From: Roseibium sp. TrichSKD4
GTDB lineage: Bacteria; Pseudomonadota; Alphaproteobacteria; Rhizobiales; Stappiaceae
Length of the DNA: 64,000 nucleotides
NCBI RefSeq assembly: GCF_000148725.1
Contig: NZ_GL476320.1
Location: 62,001-126,000 of the forward strand
Direction: 5' to 3'
Within the stretch, counting starts at the first letter, position 1, and the number at the start of each line of letters is the position of its first letter. Position numbers and translations under genes: made by a program. The notes under the pieces were generated by a model, which saw only the letters and a program-made list of their open reading frames with translations, was not told where the DNA came from and did not search any database. Below are positions 1-8,457 of this stretch, piece after piece.

Positions 1-2
1 AT

Positions 3-329
3 CTTGCGAGTGAAAAGGGTGGTTACAAAGTCCACAGTTACACACAAGACGGTGAAAACCTTACTGCTTTCGCCAAGGAGCTGACCGGACTCCCGGTGAT
101 TGCAAATGGGGGCCTTCACGATATCGATTTGGCGAATGAAGTGATCTCCTCCGAGCAAGCAGATTTCATCTCAATTGGTAAAACCGCGATGCTGAATCCG
201 GACCTTCCAAACCGCGTCGCTGAGGGACGGGCGTTGAAGAACTTCACGTTCGATATGTTTAAGTATGGGGTAACGGTTGAAGGACAGCGGAAATGGGAGG
301 CGGACGAAGCTGAATCGGAAGCTGCTTGA
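3..329 (+). CDS. NADH:flavin oxidoreductase (old yellow enzyme family), C-terminal fragment
   Basis: The reading frame is open from the window edge, and about 108 C-terminal residues are present. The segment VIANGGLHDIDLAN followed by ADFISIGKTAMLNPDLPNRV is the FMN-phosphate-binding end of the old yellow enzyme TIM barrel, where a Gly-rich loop and an IGR/IGK-type strand contact FMN. The family reduces activated alkenes, or acts as dienoyl-CoA reductases or oxidative demethylases; the substrate cannot be told from this fragment. The C-terminus is short and acidic. The true start lies upstream of the window. Confidence 0.8.
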   Translation, partial: LASEKGGYKVHSYTQDGENLTAFAKELTGLPVIANGGLHDIDLANEVISSEQADFISIGKTAMLNPDLPNRVAEGRALKNFTFDMFKYGVTVEGQRKWEADEAESEAA

Positions 330-623
330 TCCCATATCTGCTGTGACATCAGTCGAGAAAGACTGATTTCGGAAAAATCTCACCGCGGTATCATTGCATC
401 ATGAGATGCCGGACACTGCGGTGTTGATGTATGCGTGCTACATACGGAAGATCGTCAGTCTTCCTCCTGATCGTCCAGGGTGAGGTTTTCAAGAAACACG
501 ATTAAAGATTGGCGCTCTGGGTGATCCGGGACAATTTGACTCTCAACGTCATCATGCTGGTCTACCCAATCGAGGCGATCAAGGTCTGGCAGGGCGGGTG
601 AGGGGAGTGCTGCCTTTTTAAGC
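330..623. other. Intergenic stretch without a recognisable gene
   Basis: Between the flavin oxidoreductase stop and the terminator of the ParA gene I see no ORF with a plausible start and family signature. The short ORFs here are shadows. Apart from the terminator at 624-656, nothing was recognised. Confidence 0.5.
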
Positions 624-656
624 CCAAAAAAATGGGCCGGGTGGTGGGACCCGGCC
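624..656 (-). terminator. Rho-independent terminator of the ParA-like gene
   Basis: On the minus strand an 8-bp GC-rich stem (GGCCGGGT/ACCCGGCC, 635-656) with a 6-nt loop is followed by CA and seven T residues. It lies about 40 bp after the stop codon of the ParA-like gene, in the correct orientation. Confidence 0.85.
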
Positions 657-697
657 TAGTCGATGGGGCAAGTGCACGTTTTTAAAATTGCTTGGGT

Positions 698-1408
698 TCA
701 AGAAGCTGCTTTGTGTTTTTGGGTCCAGCGTTGTCTTGAGGTCGCACTTAAGAGCAGATTTCTTATTTCTGACGTGTAGGCGGCAGCGTTTTGGCGGGCC
801 TTATCCAGATTGGACACGGCCCCCTCCGGTAGCTGCGCGAGGCCGCCACCAAAATCAAACAAATCACGAAAAGCAGCCCGTTCGACAAGCGGAGTGATCA
901 GCACCTTGACGCCGTTGGCTGCCAGCCGGTCATGAACGGTTTTCATGGCGCGGGTTTTCACCAAGGGGCTGGTTCGGGTCAGCAAAACACAGTGATTGAT
1001 ATCTTTTTGAACGATTTTCTGCAGTTTGTTGATGAGCCCGAGGATCTTGGCACCTCCACGCGCATCCATTGCAGAGCCTTGAATTGGTACGATGACAAGG
1101 TCGGAGATCGAGACCGCATTGGCCACCAGCAGGTTTTCGGTGCCTTCAAGGTCCACGATGATGTAGTCGGTGGAGCCGTGCGCATCCTGAATCTGACTGA
1201 CTATGCTGGAGGCGGAGGTCTCACTCACCACCGTAATGCCGCGTGGCAGATTTGGCAGTTCGGCCCAGCGGGACAGCCATTTTTGCGGGTCCGCGTCGAA
1301 CAACGTAACAGTGCTGCCCCGGTTGACCAATTCAGTCGCAAGCAAAAGAGCTGCGGTGGTTTTTCCCGCTCCTCCCTTGGCATTTGCGAATGAAATGACT
1401 GGCACCAT
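698..1408 (-). CDS. ParA/MinD-type ATPase (VirC1-like), orphan
   Basis: This 236-residue P-loop ATPase has the deviant Walker A motif KGGAGKTT near its N-terminus, the switch-I motif FDADPQ, and Walker B as IIVDLEG, the hallmarks of ParA/MinD/VirC1 proteins that form nucleoside-triphosphate-dependent dimers to position DNA or other cargo. The ORF is open to 1453, but ATG 1408 (or GTG 1405) sits directly behind GGGAGG and begins right before the conserved strand VISFANAKGG, so I prefer it. No parB, repB or parS-like site is beside it, so this is not a replicon partition cassette. A strong terminator follows. Its cargo is unknown. Confidence 0.85.
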   Translation of the reverse strand: MVPVISFANAKGGAGKTTAALLLATELVNRGSTVTLFDADPQKWLSRWAELPNLPRGITVVSETSASSIVSQIQDAHGSTDYIIVDLEGTENLLVANAVSISDLVIVPIQGSAMDARGGAKILGLINKLQKIVQKDINHCVLLTRTSPLVKTRAMKTVHDRLAANGVKVLITPLVERAAFRDLFDFGGGLAQLPEGAVSNLDKARQNAAAYTSEIRNLLLSATSRQRWTQKHKAAS

Positions 1409-1466
1409 GGCCTCCCGGCGAACAACCTGTAGAAATGCGTTTCTTGATTTCAATCATTGGTAGTGG

Positions 1467-1489
1467 TTGGTTAACGATTGGTTAATCGA
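1467..1489. repeat. Tandem direct repeat upstream of the ParA-like gene
   Basis: Two adjacent copies of TTGGTTAA(T/C)CGA-like sequence (1467-1477 and 1478-1489) lie about 60 bp upstream of the ParA start codon, about one helical turn apart. This spacing suits binding of a regulator to one DNA face. It may be an autoregulatory operator; that is inference. Confidence 0.4.
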
Positions 1490-1595
1490 TAGTTATTGTG
1501 GGAAAAACATGTCAAAAGACGTTGTATCGGCGAATTTAATCGAAAAAATTACGAAGGGTTAGTTTGATTTATGGTGCTCAAACACCGTGAATGTT

Positions 1596-1623
1596 AACCG
1601 TTGCATTGTGAGAATTAACGGTT
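1596..1623. repeat. Inverted repeat AACCGTT...AACGGTT in the ParA/hydrolase divergent region
   Basis: Two perfect 7-bp arms (1596-1602 and 1617-1623) are separated by 14 bp. The interval 1409-1742 between the divergent ParA-like and hydrolase genes is otherwise AT-rich, holds no gene, and presumably carries both promoters. Confidence 0.35.
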
Positions 1624-1742
1624 CCCTTGAGAGAGTGTGAGCTGAGCGATTCGGTAGTTAAGACATCGGGCATAACTGCAAGCGGTAGATTGCGTATGGG
1701 GCAGTCTGATCATAGGCTGTGCTGACGAATTGGAGACGCTGA

Positions 1743-2654
1743 ATGTTGGCACGAGCTTTGTTGAAGACTGCTTTCAAATTTGCAATTGCCACCTGTTTGG
1801 CGGTGTCGACGATAATGATTGCGCAATCCCCTTCGCTGGCTCAGTCGCTCGCGCCTTATAAAGATCGGTTGTTTGGATATAAGAACGTCACCGCGACGCA
1901 TTATGACGGTGACTTTCTGGTCGTTGAATATTCCAAACAAAGAGACCTGCGGGATCGGGACAAAGTCGACCAGCGCGAGGTCTTCGGGAACTACGTGTCC
2001 TATAAGCCCAAGCGCAGCCGCGAGAGCTATGAGCTGAAAGCCAATGGCCGAACCATTCGGTATATGGGTGTGGGCAAGGCACAAGGCGGTGCCAACGCGG
2101 TGGTAATTTACATTCACGGTCAGGGCGGAAACCGCTTTCAGGGCATGAATGATGTCAGCTTTGGCGGTAATTTCAATCGCGTTCAAAACCTGATGGTGCG
2201 CAACGGTGGGGCTTATCTGTCAGCTGAATTTGCAGACTTTGGCGCTCGAGGCACGGCAGATATCGATGCGTTGATCCGGTATCAAAAACAACTGTCACCG
2301 CGCGCAAAAGTGGTTGTGGCGTGCGGGTCGATGGGTGGCATCATTTGCTGGAATTTGCTGAAAAACGGCAAGTACGCACGCAATGTAAATGGAATACTCC
2401 TGCTGGGGTCACCACGCGATCCAGGGTTCCTGTCTTCTGGAGCGCTCAAGCGCCGCATTCCCATTTACATGGGCTACGGCAGCGAGGACAGCGTTTATAA
2501 TTGGGAGACGCAGGCCAATTTCTTCAAAAAGATCCGCCAGTCCGCGCCGGGTTATCCGATCAAGTTCACGCTGTTCGACACCGGGGTTCACGGCACACCC
2601 ATCCGCATGACGGATTGGCGGCTGGTTCTGAATTGGATGTTCGCTGCAAGCTGA
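1743..2654 (+). CDS. Secreted alpha/beta-fold hydrolase
   Basis: The 303-residue protein begins with a Sec signal peptide (hydrophobic core about residues 10-30, cleavage probably after SLAQS). The strand VVIYIHGQGGN carries the oxyanion-hole HG motif. The nucleophile elbow is VVACGSMGG: Ser is the likely nucleophile, but the first glycine of the usual GxSxG is Cys. GYGSEDSVY and DTGVHGTP would supply the acid and the catalytic His. The ATG is preceded by GGAG at 7-nt spacing. It is probably a periplasmic esterase or lipase-like enzyme; the substrate is unknown. It diverges from the ParA gene and converges with the TauE permease gene. Confidence 0.75.
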   Translation: MLARALLKTAFKFAIATCLAVSTIMIAQSPSLAQSLAPYKDRLFGYKNVTATHYDGDFLVVEYSKQRDLRDRDKVDQREVFGNYVSYKPKRSRESYELKANGRTIRYMGVGKAQGGANAVVIYIHGQGGNRFQGMNDVSFGGNFNRVQNLMVRNGGAYLSAEFADFGARGTADIDALIRYQKQLSPRAKVVVACGSMGGIICWNLLKNGKYARNVNGILLLGSPRDPGFLSSGALKRRIPIYMGYGSEDSVYNWETQANFFKKIRQSAPGYPIKFTLFDTGVHGTPIRMTDWRLVLNWMFAAS

Positions 2655-2669
2655 GTGGGCGGACTTTCT

Positions 2670-3431
2670 CTAAAACGCCAGCCGGGCCAGACCTGACACC
2701 GACAGCAGGCCGAGCAAGGTCAAGCACACCGTGCGATAGTAAGGGGAAAGGCTTGGCCGGAATAAGAAACTCCCGAACATCACACCGGCCAGAACGGCAG
2801 GAATAAGCACAGTTCCGCGCTTGACCGCCTCCATGGTCATCAGATCATAGAGAGTGAGAAACAGGGCGGAGGTGAACATTCCCGCGAAAAGATACATCAC
2901 CAAAGAGGCACGCATGACCCTGGCGGGAATGTTGCTGGACAGCACAAACAGCGCGACAACCATCCCGCCGACTGAGGCAAGCCCTGTCGCGATCCCGGCA
3001 AGTACGCCTGTTACGGCAGGTCCAGTGGTTTCGCCCGGGTTTTTGGGAGCGATTTTCAGAAACTGAAGAAGTGTCAGCCCGAGTATCAGGCACAGGGCGA
3101 TCATCTTGGATGTTTCAGCCGGAATGGATGTTGTCGCCCAAAGTCCAAGTGGAACGCCTATGGCAGAGCCAAGCACAAGCAACCAAACAAAGCGCATATT
3201 GGCATCTCGCACTCCGCCGCGAAACATGGCGAGACTGGCAGCGGATTCCAGCACATAACAAATAGGGATCAGCTGAATGGGTGGCAGGATCAGAACAATG
3301 CTGGCCATCAGAATTGCCGACAGGCCAAAGCCGGAAAAACCCCGCACCATGCCAGCGAGGAACACCGCTCCCAGACACAGGCCAAGGTCAAACGGCGAGA
3401 GATTGGCAAAAGCGGCAAGCGACGCGAACAT
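2670..3431 (-). CDS. Sulfite exporter TauE/SafE family permease
   Basis: This 253-residue protein is almost entirely hydrophobic, with about eight predicted membrane segments. The N-terminal motif FLAGMVRGFSGFGLSAI is typical of the TauE/SafE (DUF81) family, whose members export sulfite, sulfoacetate or other organic anions. The second half repeats the theme with GVLAGIATGLASVGGM. It is divergent from a LysR-family gene 84 bp away, a classic arrangement in which the regulator controls the permease. The transported anion cannot be told from sequence. Confidence 0.85.
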   Translation of the reverse strand: MFASLAAFANLSPFDLGLCLGAVFLAGMVRGFSGFGLSAILMASIVLILPPIQLIPICYVLESAASLAMFRGGVRDANMRFVWLLVLGSAIGVPLGLWATTSIPAETSKMIALCLILGLTLLQFLKIAPKNPGETTGPAVTGVLAGIATGLASVGGMVVALFVLSSNIPARVMRASLVMYLFAGMFTSALFLTLYDLMTMEAVKRGTVLIPAVLAGVMFGSFLFRPSLSPYYRTVCLTLLGLLSVSGLARLAF

Positions 3432-3437
3432 AGAGGT

Positions 3438-3481
3438 CCTTTCAATGACGCAGAAAGGGATAGGGCTTGTATATTTTCAAG
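3438..3481. promoter_or_regulatory. Candidate LysR-type operator region between the permease and regulator genes
   Basis: Two inverted repeats lie in the 84-bp divergent gap: CCTTTC/GAAAGG (3438-3458, 9-nt spacer) and CTTG-N8-CAAG (3466-3481). The second contains a T-N11-A core as expected of LysR-family binding sites. The assignment is from position and symmetry only. Confidence 0.4.
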
Positions 3482-3515
3482 TGAAGCGGAAAAAATGCCG
3501 TGCTAGCCTGCAAAA

Positions 3516-4397
3516 ATGCAAGGAACGAACTGGAATGACCTGCGGTGTCTGCTCGCCGTCAAACGCTATGGCTCATTTGGCGCAGCAGCAGCTGTCTTGA
3601 GAGTTGACACAACAACCGTCTCGCGTCGCATCCGCACACTGCAAGAGCAGTTGGGAGCACTTCTCATTGAGCGCAGGACAGATGGGAGCGCCCGGCTGAC
3701 AAATTTGGGGCAGGCCGCTGCCGAACGGGCAGAACGAATTGAGCTGGAGGTTTCGTCGCTGGAAGCGGAGGCGAGCGGTAGCCGTCAAAATGTGTGTGGC
3801 TGTGTACGCCTGACCTCGGTCCCCATGTTGCTCAACCGGCTGGTAATCCCGAATTCAACTGCGCTGACCGCAGCTTATCCGGATCTGGAACTGCAACTGC
3901 ATCCGGATTTGACCAACCTCAGTCTCAGCAAACGCGAAACGGATATGGCCCTGAGATTGTCCCGACCGGAGGCTGGCGGGCTGATGGTCAAGGCGAAGCG
4001 ATTGGGCGTACTGAAACATGCAGTCTATTGCGCAAAGTCATGTGCCGCGGACCCGGCATCGCAATTGCCTTGGGTGACCCATCAGGAAGCGTGGCAACAT
4101 CTGCCGCAAGTCAAATGGATGCACGACCATGTGCGACGTGTCGGCGGCACTTTTGCAAGTGTTCGTGTCGGTGATGCAGACAGCGCCATGGAAGCTGTTG
4201 CTCGCGGTGTCGGACGATCCGTCCTCCCCACTTTACTTGCAGACGCTGATCCGCGCCTTGTCCGGTTAGAGGAAGAAGGGACGACCCCTGATATTGAGCG
4301 CGAAGTCTGGATTATGGTCCATGCGGACTTGGCCAGCCTCCCGCGCTGCAAGGTTGTCTGGAACTGGCTAAGCGACCTTTTTGAAGATGCGCGATAG
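3516..4397 (+). CDS. LysR-family transcriptional regulator
   Basis: The 293-residue protein has an N-terminal winged helix-turn-helix (about residues 5-65) with the family pattern SFGAAAAVLRVDTTTVSRRI and a dimerisation helix, then a periplasmic-binding-protein-like effector domain (about 90-290). The C-terminal portion GDADSAMEAVARGVGRSVLP is the usual hinge/ligand region. By position it probably regulates the divergent TauE-type permease and its own transcription. The stop is 38 bp from the stop of the convergent frameshifted gene. Confidence 0.9.
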   Translation: MQGTNWNDLRCLLAVKRYGSFGAAAAVLRVDTTTVSRRIRTLQEQLGALLIERRTDGSARLTNLGQAAAERAERIELEVSSLEAEASGSRQNVCGCVRLTSVPMLLNRLVIPNSTALTAAYPDLELQLHPDLTNLSLSKRETDMALRLSRPEAGGLMVKAKRLGVLKHAVYCAKSCAADPASQLPWVTHQEAWQHLPQVKWMHDHVRRVGGTFASVRVGDADSAMEAVARGVGRSVLPTLLADADPRLVRLEEEGTTPDIEREVWIMVHADLASLPRCKVVWNWLSDLFEDAR

Positions 4398-4435
4398 GCG
4401 CTGGGCAAATCGGTCAGCTACCGACCAACCTCGCC

Positions 4436-5294
4436 CTATGGTCGACTCGGCAGGCCGTAGTTGGAAGTGGACCCAACAAAATACCGTCTTGCCTCATCAT
4501 TGGAGAGCGGCCTGATACGGGTGAGGAAAGATGGTGGGGCCTTTGGTTGGCCAGAGCATTCGTCACACATCATCGTGGAGCCGTCAGTGTTAGTTCCACA
4601 CGGCGTGCGCGTGTCCGAATGCAGGATGGGTTGATCATATTGATCGTGAAGACCACGGTCCCGATTGTCCCACAGGTGAAGGGCTGCATCCCTTGATACC
4701 TCGTGGCATGCAGAAAGTGCTTCTTCCAGTGTGACCTCTCCCATTGCGATCAAAAGGCCGATGACGTTTGCAGTCAGATCATCAGCAGCATAGCCACTGC
4801 CGCTGGCCACACCCAACCAATCGGCAAACAGCTGCAGGTCTTCGAAGGCGAAGGAAACGCGTAACATGATCGTCAGGGCAATGCGCTTCTTGATGTGATC
4901 GGAAAGACCGGGGCGCACCAGATACCGCCCATGGAATCCGAGACGTCCGGGCACCTGTTGCGTGTAGTTGACGATATAGCCCTGACCGAAAAACGGGCCT
5001 TGCATGCCCCCAAAAGACCGATTGAAGAAGTTTGGTTGGTAGCATTGCCCATTGGCTTCAGCTCAGGTAATGGGCGCTGGATGCCGGGGCAAACTGTCCG
5101 CCTGAGCGAAGATAATATAGACAATGCATTTGGGTGTTTCCATTCCGCAATTGCCGCCAGAGGTCGGTTGCACCAACAAAGGGTTGGGCGGAAGATGGGT
5201 CCATATGCCCAAGATCAAGCCAGCCGCAATTACAGGTATATGTAAGGCCTCGGCGGTTTCCGACACGGTTTTCAATTTGTGCACGGCTTCCCAT
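4436..5294 (-). pseudogene. Conserved hypothetical gene broken by a frameshift near 5058
   Basis: ATG 5294 has an ideal AGGAG ribosome site (6-nt spacing) and opens a frame containing TYTCNCGWLDLGHMDP, which stops at TGA 5058-5060. Skipping one base there continues through SEANGQCYQ into a long frame ending at 4436 with FAFEDLQLFADWLG, YAADDLTANVIGL and AACHEVSR-like patterns. From memory, both halves resemble the two ends of one family of uncharacterised bacterial proteins (Cys/Trp/His-rich N-terminus, then an FE-LQ-FADW helix region); I cannot name the Pfam entry. The gene follows the lipoprotein gene by 18 bp, so they form an operon. A sequencing indel cannot be excluded. No slippery sequence suggesting programmed frameshifting was seen. 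Confidence 0.6.
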
Positions 5295-5312
5295 GTCTTG
5301 CTCCTGAAATTA

Positions 5313-5750
5313 TCAAAATGAAACGGTTTCAAATTCTGGTGTTGTTTGGACGAAGAGAACGATCACACCAGTTGCGCCGTTTTCGTTTTCCAAATGAAGC
5401 TCAAGTCTGCGCGCGGGATCATCGGCGCATATAAATTCCGCACTTTTTTCGGTTTGAATATCGAGGGCGCAACCCAGTGGCTCTGCCTGAGAGTAAAAGC
5501 GGGTGCTGACATCTGTCGCGGATAGGTCGGTGAAATATCGTACCGTACCGGAAGGGCGACGTGCGCCGTCCCGCATTTCAAAGTCATAAACGGGAACTGA
5601 AGTGGAGCGCCATGTAGGAAACTCCCTCATAATTGAAGGCAGCTTTTTAAAGGTTTCAGTTGTCGCGCTTATATTGCTGATCTCAGTCTGTTGTTCGCAG
5701 GCGGTAAACAAAACTAATACTGAAAAAGCTAGAAAATCACGTAAAGGCAT
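5313..5750 (-). CDS. Putative lipoprotein of unknown function
   Basis: The 145-residue protein starts with a short lipoprotein-type signal (hydrophobic run, then LFTAC at about residue 18), so it is likely lipidated and anchored in the outer or inner membrane. The mature part has no family I recognise; it contains a pair of Cys residues (LGCALDI and FICADDP) that could form a disulfide. GGAG lies about 10 nt before the ATG. It is the first gene of a two-gene unit with the frameshifted gene downstream. Confidence 0.6.
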   Translation of the reverse strand: MPLRDFLAFSVLVLFTACEQQTEISNISATTETFKKLPSIMREFPTWRSTSVPVYDFEMRDGARRPSGTVRYFTDLSATDVSTRFYSQAEPLGCALDIQTEKSAEFICADDPARRLELHLENENGATGVIVLFVQTTPEFETVSF

Positions 5751-5967
5751 AATGTAAAAATCTCCAAATAGCGAAATTATAAAAAGTTATGGGAGTGAGT
5801 AAAGCCGCTTTTGACGCATCGAACAGGGAGCGCCGCTGACATGGGTGAATCCTGTACAATATCGCCAAATAGGTCGATGCCGACGACCAGTGGATTGATC
5901 TTTGCAAGCGACTCCGGCACCACTGGTTCATTGTCACAAAACACGACTTTATATGATGGGCGCCCGC

Positions 5968-6309
5968 ATGACCGATACGACCAATCTCAAGCTTGATTAT
6001 GTCGAGTTTTACTCTCCCGAGCTGGAACAGACCGAAACCTTCTTTTCCAAGGCATTCGGCTGGAATTTTGTTCAATACGGACCGGATTATCGCGATATCC
6101 AAAATGCCGGAATGGGCGGCGGGATTGAGCGCGGACCGCTGAAAGCCCCCTTGATTGTTTTGAGGGCTGACGATCTTCAAGCAGCGCTAGATGCCGTGAA
6201 GCAGGCGGGCGGAACCATTACCAAGGAGATATTCGAGTTTCCCGGCGGCAAACGGTTTGAGTTTCAAGAGCCGGGGGGAACAGCCATGGCTGTCTGGTCA
6301 GAGAGTTAA
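5968..6309 (+). CDS. VOC (glyoxalase/bleomycin-resistance fold) family protein
   Basis: This single-domain protein of about 113 residues has the beta-alpha-beta-beta-beta pattern of vicinal-oxygen-chelate proteins: LDYVEFYSPELEQTETFFSKAFGW at the start and FEFQEPGGTAMAVW at the end, where metal-binding Glu residues usually sit. The ORF extends upstream to 5902, but the conserved strand begins just after ATG 5968, so I use that start although no clear ribosome site is visible. The catalytic role is unknown; such proteins range from dioxygenases to antibiotic-binding proteins. Confidence 0.8.
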   Translation: MTDTTNLKLDYVEFYSPELEQTETFFSKAFGWNFVQYGPDYRDIQNAGMGGGIERGPLKAPLIVLRADDLQAALDAVKQAGGTITKEIFEFPGGKRFEFQEPGGTAMAVWSES

Positions 6310-6357
6310 GGTCTAAGTTTATTTTTTGCTGGCAAAAGCGTTCGATAAGGCCTTTTC

Positions 6358-6996
6358 ATGACACAAAATACTTCGTCCGCGTTCTGGAACAAGATCGCGG
6401 AGAAATATGCCGCGCGTCCTTTGGATGACCCAGAAGCCTATGAGGTTTGGCTCGCCCAGGTTATCTCATGCCTCAAGAAAACAGACAGGGTTCTGGAGGT
6501 GGGGTGTGGTACTGGCTCTACCGCATTAAGACTGGCTCCACATGTGCAGAGTTTTCTAGCGGCAGACTTCGCACCGCGCATGATTGAAATCGCCGAGGAA
6601 AAATGGGCCACTGATGGAGCGGACAATCTCCGCTTTGTCTGTACGGACCCGTTTTCTGAAGAGCTGTCACCGGCTGATGGCGAACCTTATGATGCGGTGA
6701 TGGCCTTCAGCTTTCTGCATCTGGTCGATGCACCTGACCAGATGGTGCAGCATCTTGCCAATCAGCTCAGACCCGGTGGTTTGCTGATTACAAAGACCGT
6801 TTGTCTGAAACAATTGGCCTTTGTGTTTGTACCGCTGATTGGCCTCATGAGGCTTTTTGGCAAAGCGCCACCTGTCAAAATGGTGGGGGCGAAGGAGCTG
6901 GATGAGATGATGCTCAGCGCCGGTCTGAAAATCGTTGAGGAGCAAAATTTCGGTCAAAAGGTGCTGCAACGCTTCATTATTGCTCGAAAAGCCTAG
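6358..6996 (+). CDS. Class I SAM-dependent methyltransferase
   Basis: The 212-residue protein has the Rossmann methyltransferase motifs in order: motif I VLEVGCGTGSTAL (about residues 42-54), the acidic motif II region LAADFAPRMIEIA, motif post-II DAVMAFSFLHLVDAP, and RPGGLLITKT. The small size and UbiE/BioC-like architecture suggest a small-molecule substrate, possibly a quinone or lipid, but nothing nearby identifies it. It is 48 bp downstream of the VOC gene on the same strand. Confidence 0.85.
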   Translation: MTQNTSSAFWNKIAEKYAARPLDDPEAYEVWLAQVISCLKKTDRVLEVGCGTGSTALRLAPHVQSFLAADFAPRMIEIAEEKWATDGADNLRFVCTDPFSEELSPADGEPYDAVMAFSFLHLVDAPDQMVQHLANQLRPGGLLITKTVCLKQLAFVFVPLIGLMRLFGKAPPVKMVGAKELDEMMLSAGLKIVEEQNFGQKVLQRFIIARKA

Positions 6997-7098
6997 GGTC
7001 TGACCCTTGACTGTTATCCGCGTGAGGAGCGCCACATTGTCAACTCAGTCTTGCACGATGACCTTGCGAAGACTTTTCACTTTCGGTTTGGCGTACCA

Positions 7099-8457
7099 AT
7101 GCTCGATTATTTGTATCACAAACGACTGAAACAGGATCTCGAACAGTGGGTGGAGGCCGGTTGGGTCTCTTCTTCCGGTGCTGGTCAAATCCTCTCCAAT
7201 ATTGAAAAAGGCGATGGCAGCTCTCGGTTGCCAATGGCTCTGGCGGGAATTGGTGTCGTCTGTGTTGCGCTCGCTTTGGCAGCTTTCGTTGCAGCAAACT
7301 GGGACGGCATTCCGCGAATGGTCAAGCTGACCGGAATATTTCTGCTGGTTCTGGCATCTCATGGTCTTGCGGCCTTTTGTGCCTCAAAAGGGCGAAGGGA
7401 ACTGGCGGATCTGGCAACGGCTTTTGCCTCGCTGACATTTATCGTCGGGCTGGCCTTGGTCGGTCAGATCTTTCATTTGCCTTCCGATTGGGTTGGTGGA
7501 ACATTTCTGGTGTGTCTCGGCGGTCTGGCGGCCGCCTTGCTCACGGGCTCACGAGCCTCGCTCATTATCGGCGCCATCGCCGCGATTAGCTGGCAAATCT
7601 CCCGAGCGGAACTTCCATCCGATCCATTGACGGTAAATATGATCGGGATCGCCTTTTTGGCAGCTGTTGTTTTTCATGCAGTGAAACATCCGTTTATCTT
7701 GTCGCGTTGGCTCGCCACCGCTTTGTTACTCATCAGTTTTGGCCGTGTGATCACTGATTTTGCCACCGGAACGGACATGTACTCCGATGAGCAATGGCTG
7801 ATGTTGATCACCGGTTTTGCCTGTCTTGCGGTTTTGATGGTGCAGGTTCCGGCCATCATCGACATGGCAATCAAATGGGCCAGCTCTTATCCGCAGCGCA
7901 GACTGGGGCACTGGCTCTTGATGTCGAGCCTGCAAAATACGGGATTGTTGATCCTCGCCCTCATGGTCGTGCTGTCCCTGATGGGCGTTGACGAGCTTGA
8001 AGACCACACATTGCTGGAAGGCTTTGCCTCAACACCGACGATGACGGTTGGTATTCTAGCTCTTGCAACAACAGTGCTGGGCGCATTGCTATCGTTCAAA
8101 ACCAGTAAGGCCCTTGTGCTCTTCGGGGCAGCCTTCCTTGCCCTTTGTGCTGTTTTATTGCCTCTGCTCCTTCCAGATATCATTTTGCTTTCTGCCTTGG
8201 CGCTGGGCGCAAGCATCGCTCTGGTAATGTTGGGAACGCTTTATCGCAATGCGGTCTGGAGCCTCGGCGGATATGGTGCACTGGCCGCCGTCAGCCTATG
8301 GCTGCTTTATGAAACCGTTGGCTCCTTGCTGGGCCAGGCGCTGTTTTTCCTTGTCGCTGGTGTGGTGCTCTTGGTGATCGCCTTTATTGCCATGAAGTTC
8401 ATGCGCAGGCAGGCCGCCAAACCTGATCAACGCGGCGGGCAGGAGGTGCGCTCATGA
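7099..8457 (+). CDS. DUF2157 multi-pass membrane protein
   Basis: About 452 residues. The soluble N-terminus (LKQDLEQWVEAGWVSSSGAGQIL) is the DUF2157 helical region, followed by a dozen or more hydrophobic segments. The open frame reaches TTG 7051 without a ribosome site, so ATG 7099, which gives the family-like N-terminus, was chosen. Its stop overlaps the ATG of the GDYXXLXY gene by 4 bp (ATGA), so the two are translationally coupled. The pair is widespread in proteobacteria as an uncharacterised membrane unit; the function is unknown. Confidence 0.8.
   Translation: MLDYLYHKRLKQDLEQWVEAGWVSSSGAGQILSNIEKGDGSSRLPMALAGIGVVCVALALAAFVAANWDGIPRMVKLTGIFLLVLASHGLAAFCASKGRRELADLATAFASLTFIVGLALVGQIFHLPSDWVGGTFLVCLGGLAAALLTGSRASLIIGAIAAISWQISRAELPSDPLTVNMIGIAFLAAVVFHAVKHPFILSRWLATALLLISFGRVITDFATGTDMYSDEQWLMLITGFACLAVLMVQVPAIIDMAIKWASSYPQRRLGHWLLMSSLQNTGLLILALMVVLSLMGVDELEDHTLLEGFASTPTMTVGILALATTVLGALLSFKTSKALVLFGAAFLALCAVLLPLLLPDIILLSALALGASIALVMLGTLYRNAVWSLGGYGALAAVSLWLLYETVGSLLGQALFFLVAGVVLLVIAFIAMKFMRRQAAKPDQRGGQEVRS

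Noticed and set aside
698-1489. ParA gene and nearby tandem repeats as a plasmid partition or iteron origin
   Set aside because: No parB, repC or replication gene is present and neighbours are chromosomal-type genes.
5063-5332. Alternative view of the 4436-5294 locus as one frame with an in-frame TGA (possible selenocysteine)
   Set aside because: That upstream frame starts with a TTG without ribosome site, no convincing SECIS-like hairpin follows the TGA, and the other frame has a better start and more family-like motifs.
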